Part shown: positions 63,771 to 64,000 of the stretch, piece after piece
Layout of the letters: each line of letters starts with the position of its first letter
Numbering within the stretch: position 1 is the stretch's first letter
Assembly (NCBI GenBank): GCA_023664705.1
Contig: JAMPFE010000002.1
Location: forward strand, 136,454 to 200,453
DNA: 64,000 bases
Direction of reading: 5' to 3'
Origin: Lachnospiraceae bacterium
Lineage (GTDB): Bacteria; Bacillota; Clostridia; Oscillospirales; Ruminococcaceae
Position numbers and translations under genes: made by a program
The notes under the pieces: generated by a model
Databases searched by the model: none
Told to the model about the DNA's origin: nothing
The model's input: only the letters and a program-made list of their open reading frames with translations

Positions 63771-64000
63771 ATGTTGACGGCATACGCGGAGGAGCTCGAA
63801 TATCCCCTCCCCCCGCCCGAGGGCAAGCCGCTGCCGAGCGGCATACGCGACGAGGTGCGCCGCATAATGCAGAGAGCCTACTTCATCTACCCCGACTACC
63901 CCGAGGCGGAAAAGGGCTTGAAACGCGCTGCCGAGCTGAAAAAGGAGCTCGAAAGCGGCGGTTACGCGGTCACGGCGGATTTTGTTGAAACCAAGTCCAT
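63771..64000 (+). pseudogene. Duplicated 3' end of nadB (continues past the window)
   Basis: From about 63787 the DNA repeats nadB positions 63495-63710 with a 292-bp period and only a few changes (NGI to SGI, KSY to RAY). An ATG at 63771 makes it an open frame (MLTAYAEELEYPLPPPEG...) through the window edge. It contains only the C-terminal helical part and cannot be an oxidase. An ATG overlapping the nadB stop (63760) suggests a following gene, possibly nadC, was displaced by the duplication. Confidence 0.75.

Overview
The window (GC-rich coding DNA, 64 kb) reads as chromosomal DNA of a spore-forming, Gram-positive member of the Clostridia, probably an Oscillospirales/Ruminococcaceae-type gut bacterium. 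The signs are sporulation genes (yunB, spoIIGA, sigE), an HrcA/CIRCE heat-shock operon, type III glutamine synthetase, clostridial acc/fab gene order, strong AGGAGG-like ribosome sites and sigma-A promoters with an almost constant 17-bp spacer. The genus call is an inference from gene content; no 16S rRNA gene is present. No phage, conjugative element, CRISPR array, transposase gene or rRNA operon was found.

Layout: 1-6.4 kb is a minus-strand housekeeping operon (DUF951, prfA, ywlC, MBL hydrolase, coaE, lytic transglycosylase, M18 aminopeptidase, yunB). 6.5-7.7 kb holds tRNA-Lys and tRNA-Arg genes, each followed by long hairpins, with a three-copy repeat array between them. 7.9-15.6 kb carries a RadC-like protein, uvrB, uvrA, mscL and small genes. 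15.6-24.2 kb has aspS, a flippase-like membrane protein, prfC, spoIIGA-sigE and glnN. 24.5-24.85 kb is a compact Fst/par-like type I toxin-antitoxin locus. 24.9-29.7 kb is hrcA-grpE-dnaK-dnaJ. 29.8-32.7 kb has a radical SAM protein and a lipoprotein gene whose 5' end is triplicated. 32.9-38.4 kb is a glycolytic operon (pgk, tpiA, gpmI) with accessory genes inside it. 38.5-39.9 kb is a c-di-GMP phosphodiesterase candidate. 40.1-49.7 kb is fatty-acid synthesis (acpP; accADCB, fabZ, F, G, H; divergent fabD). 49.7-54.7 kb has aroE-aroK, an amidohydrolase, an orphan Phd-type antitoxin, a fumarase alpha subunit and an ECF sigma/membrane protein pair. 55.1-64 kb has a degenerate GGDEF-EAL protein, an FtsW/RodA-family protein, galactokinase, hflX and nadB, whose 3' end is duplicated at the window edge.

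The most unusual content is non-coding. (i) The par-like locus encodes a 30-residue Fst-like peptide and a convergent ~80-nt antisense RNA sharing a two-sided terminator and two direct repeats. (ii) An intergenic repeat family, five copies at three sites, carries seven GCAG-type tetramers at a conserved 10-11-10-11-10-10 bp spacing between T-rich blocks. (iii) A perfect three-way-junction inverted repeat lies just behind tRNA-Lys. (iv) Three separate genes (prfA, the lipoprotein gene, nadB) have partial tandem duplications of one end. (v) The fabH and fabD promoters face each other, so the 5' leaders should be complementary. All functional statements rest on recognition of motifs and gene order by eye; no database search was run.
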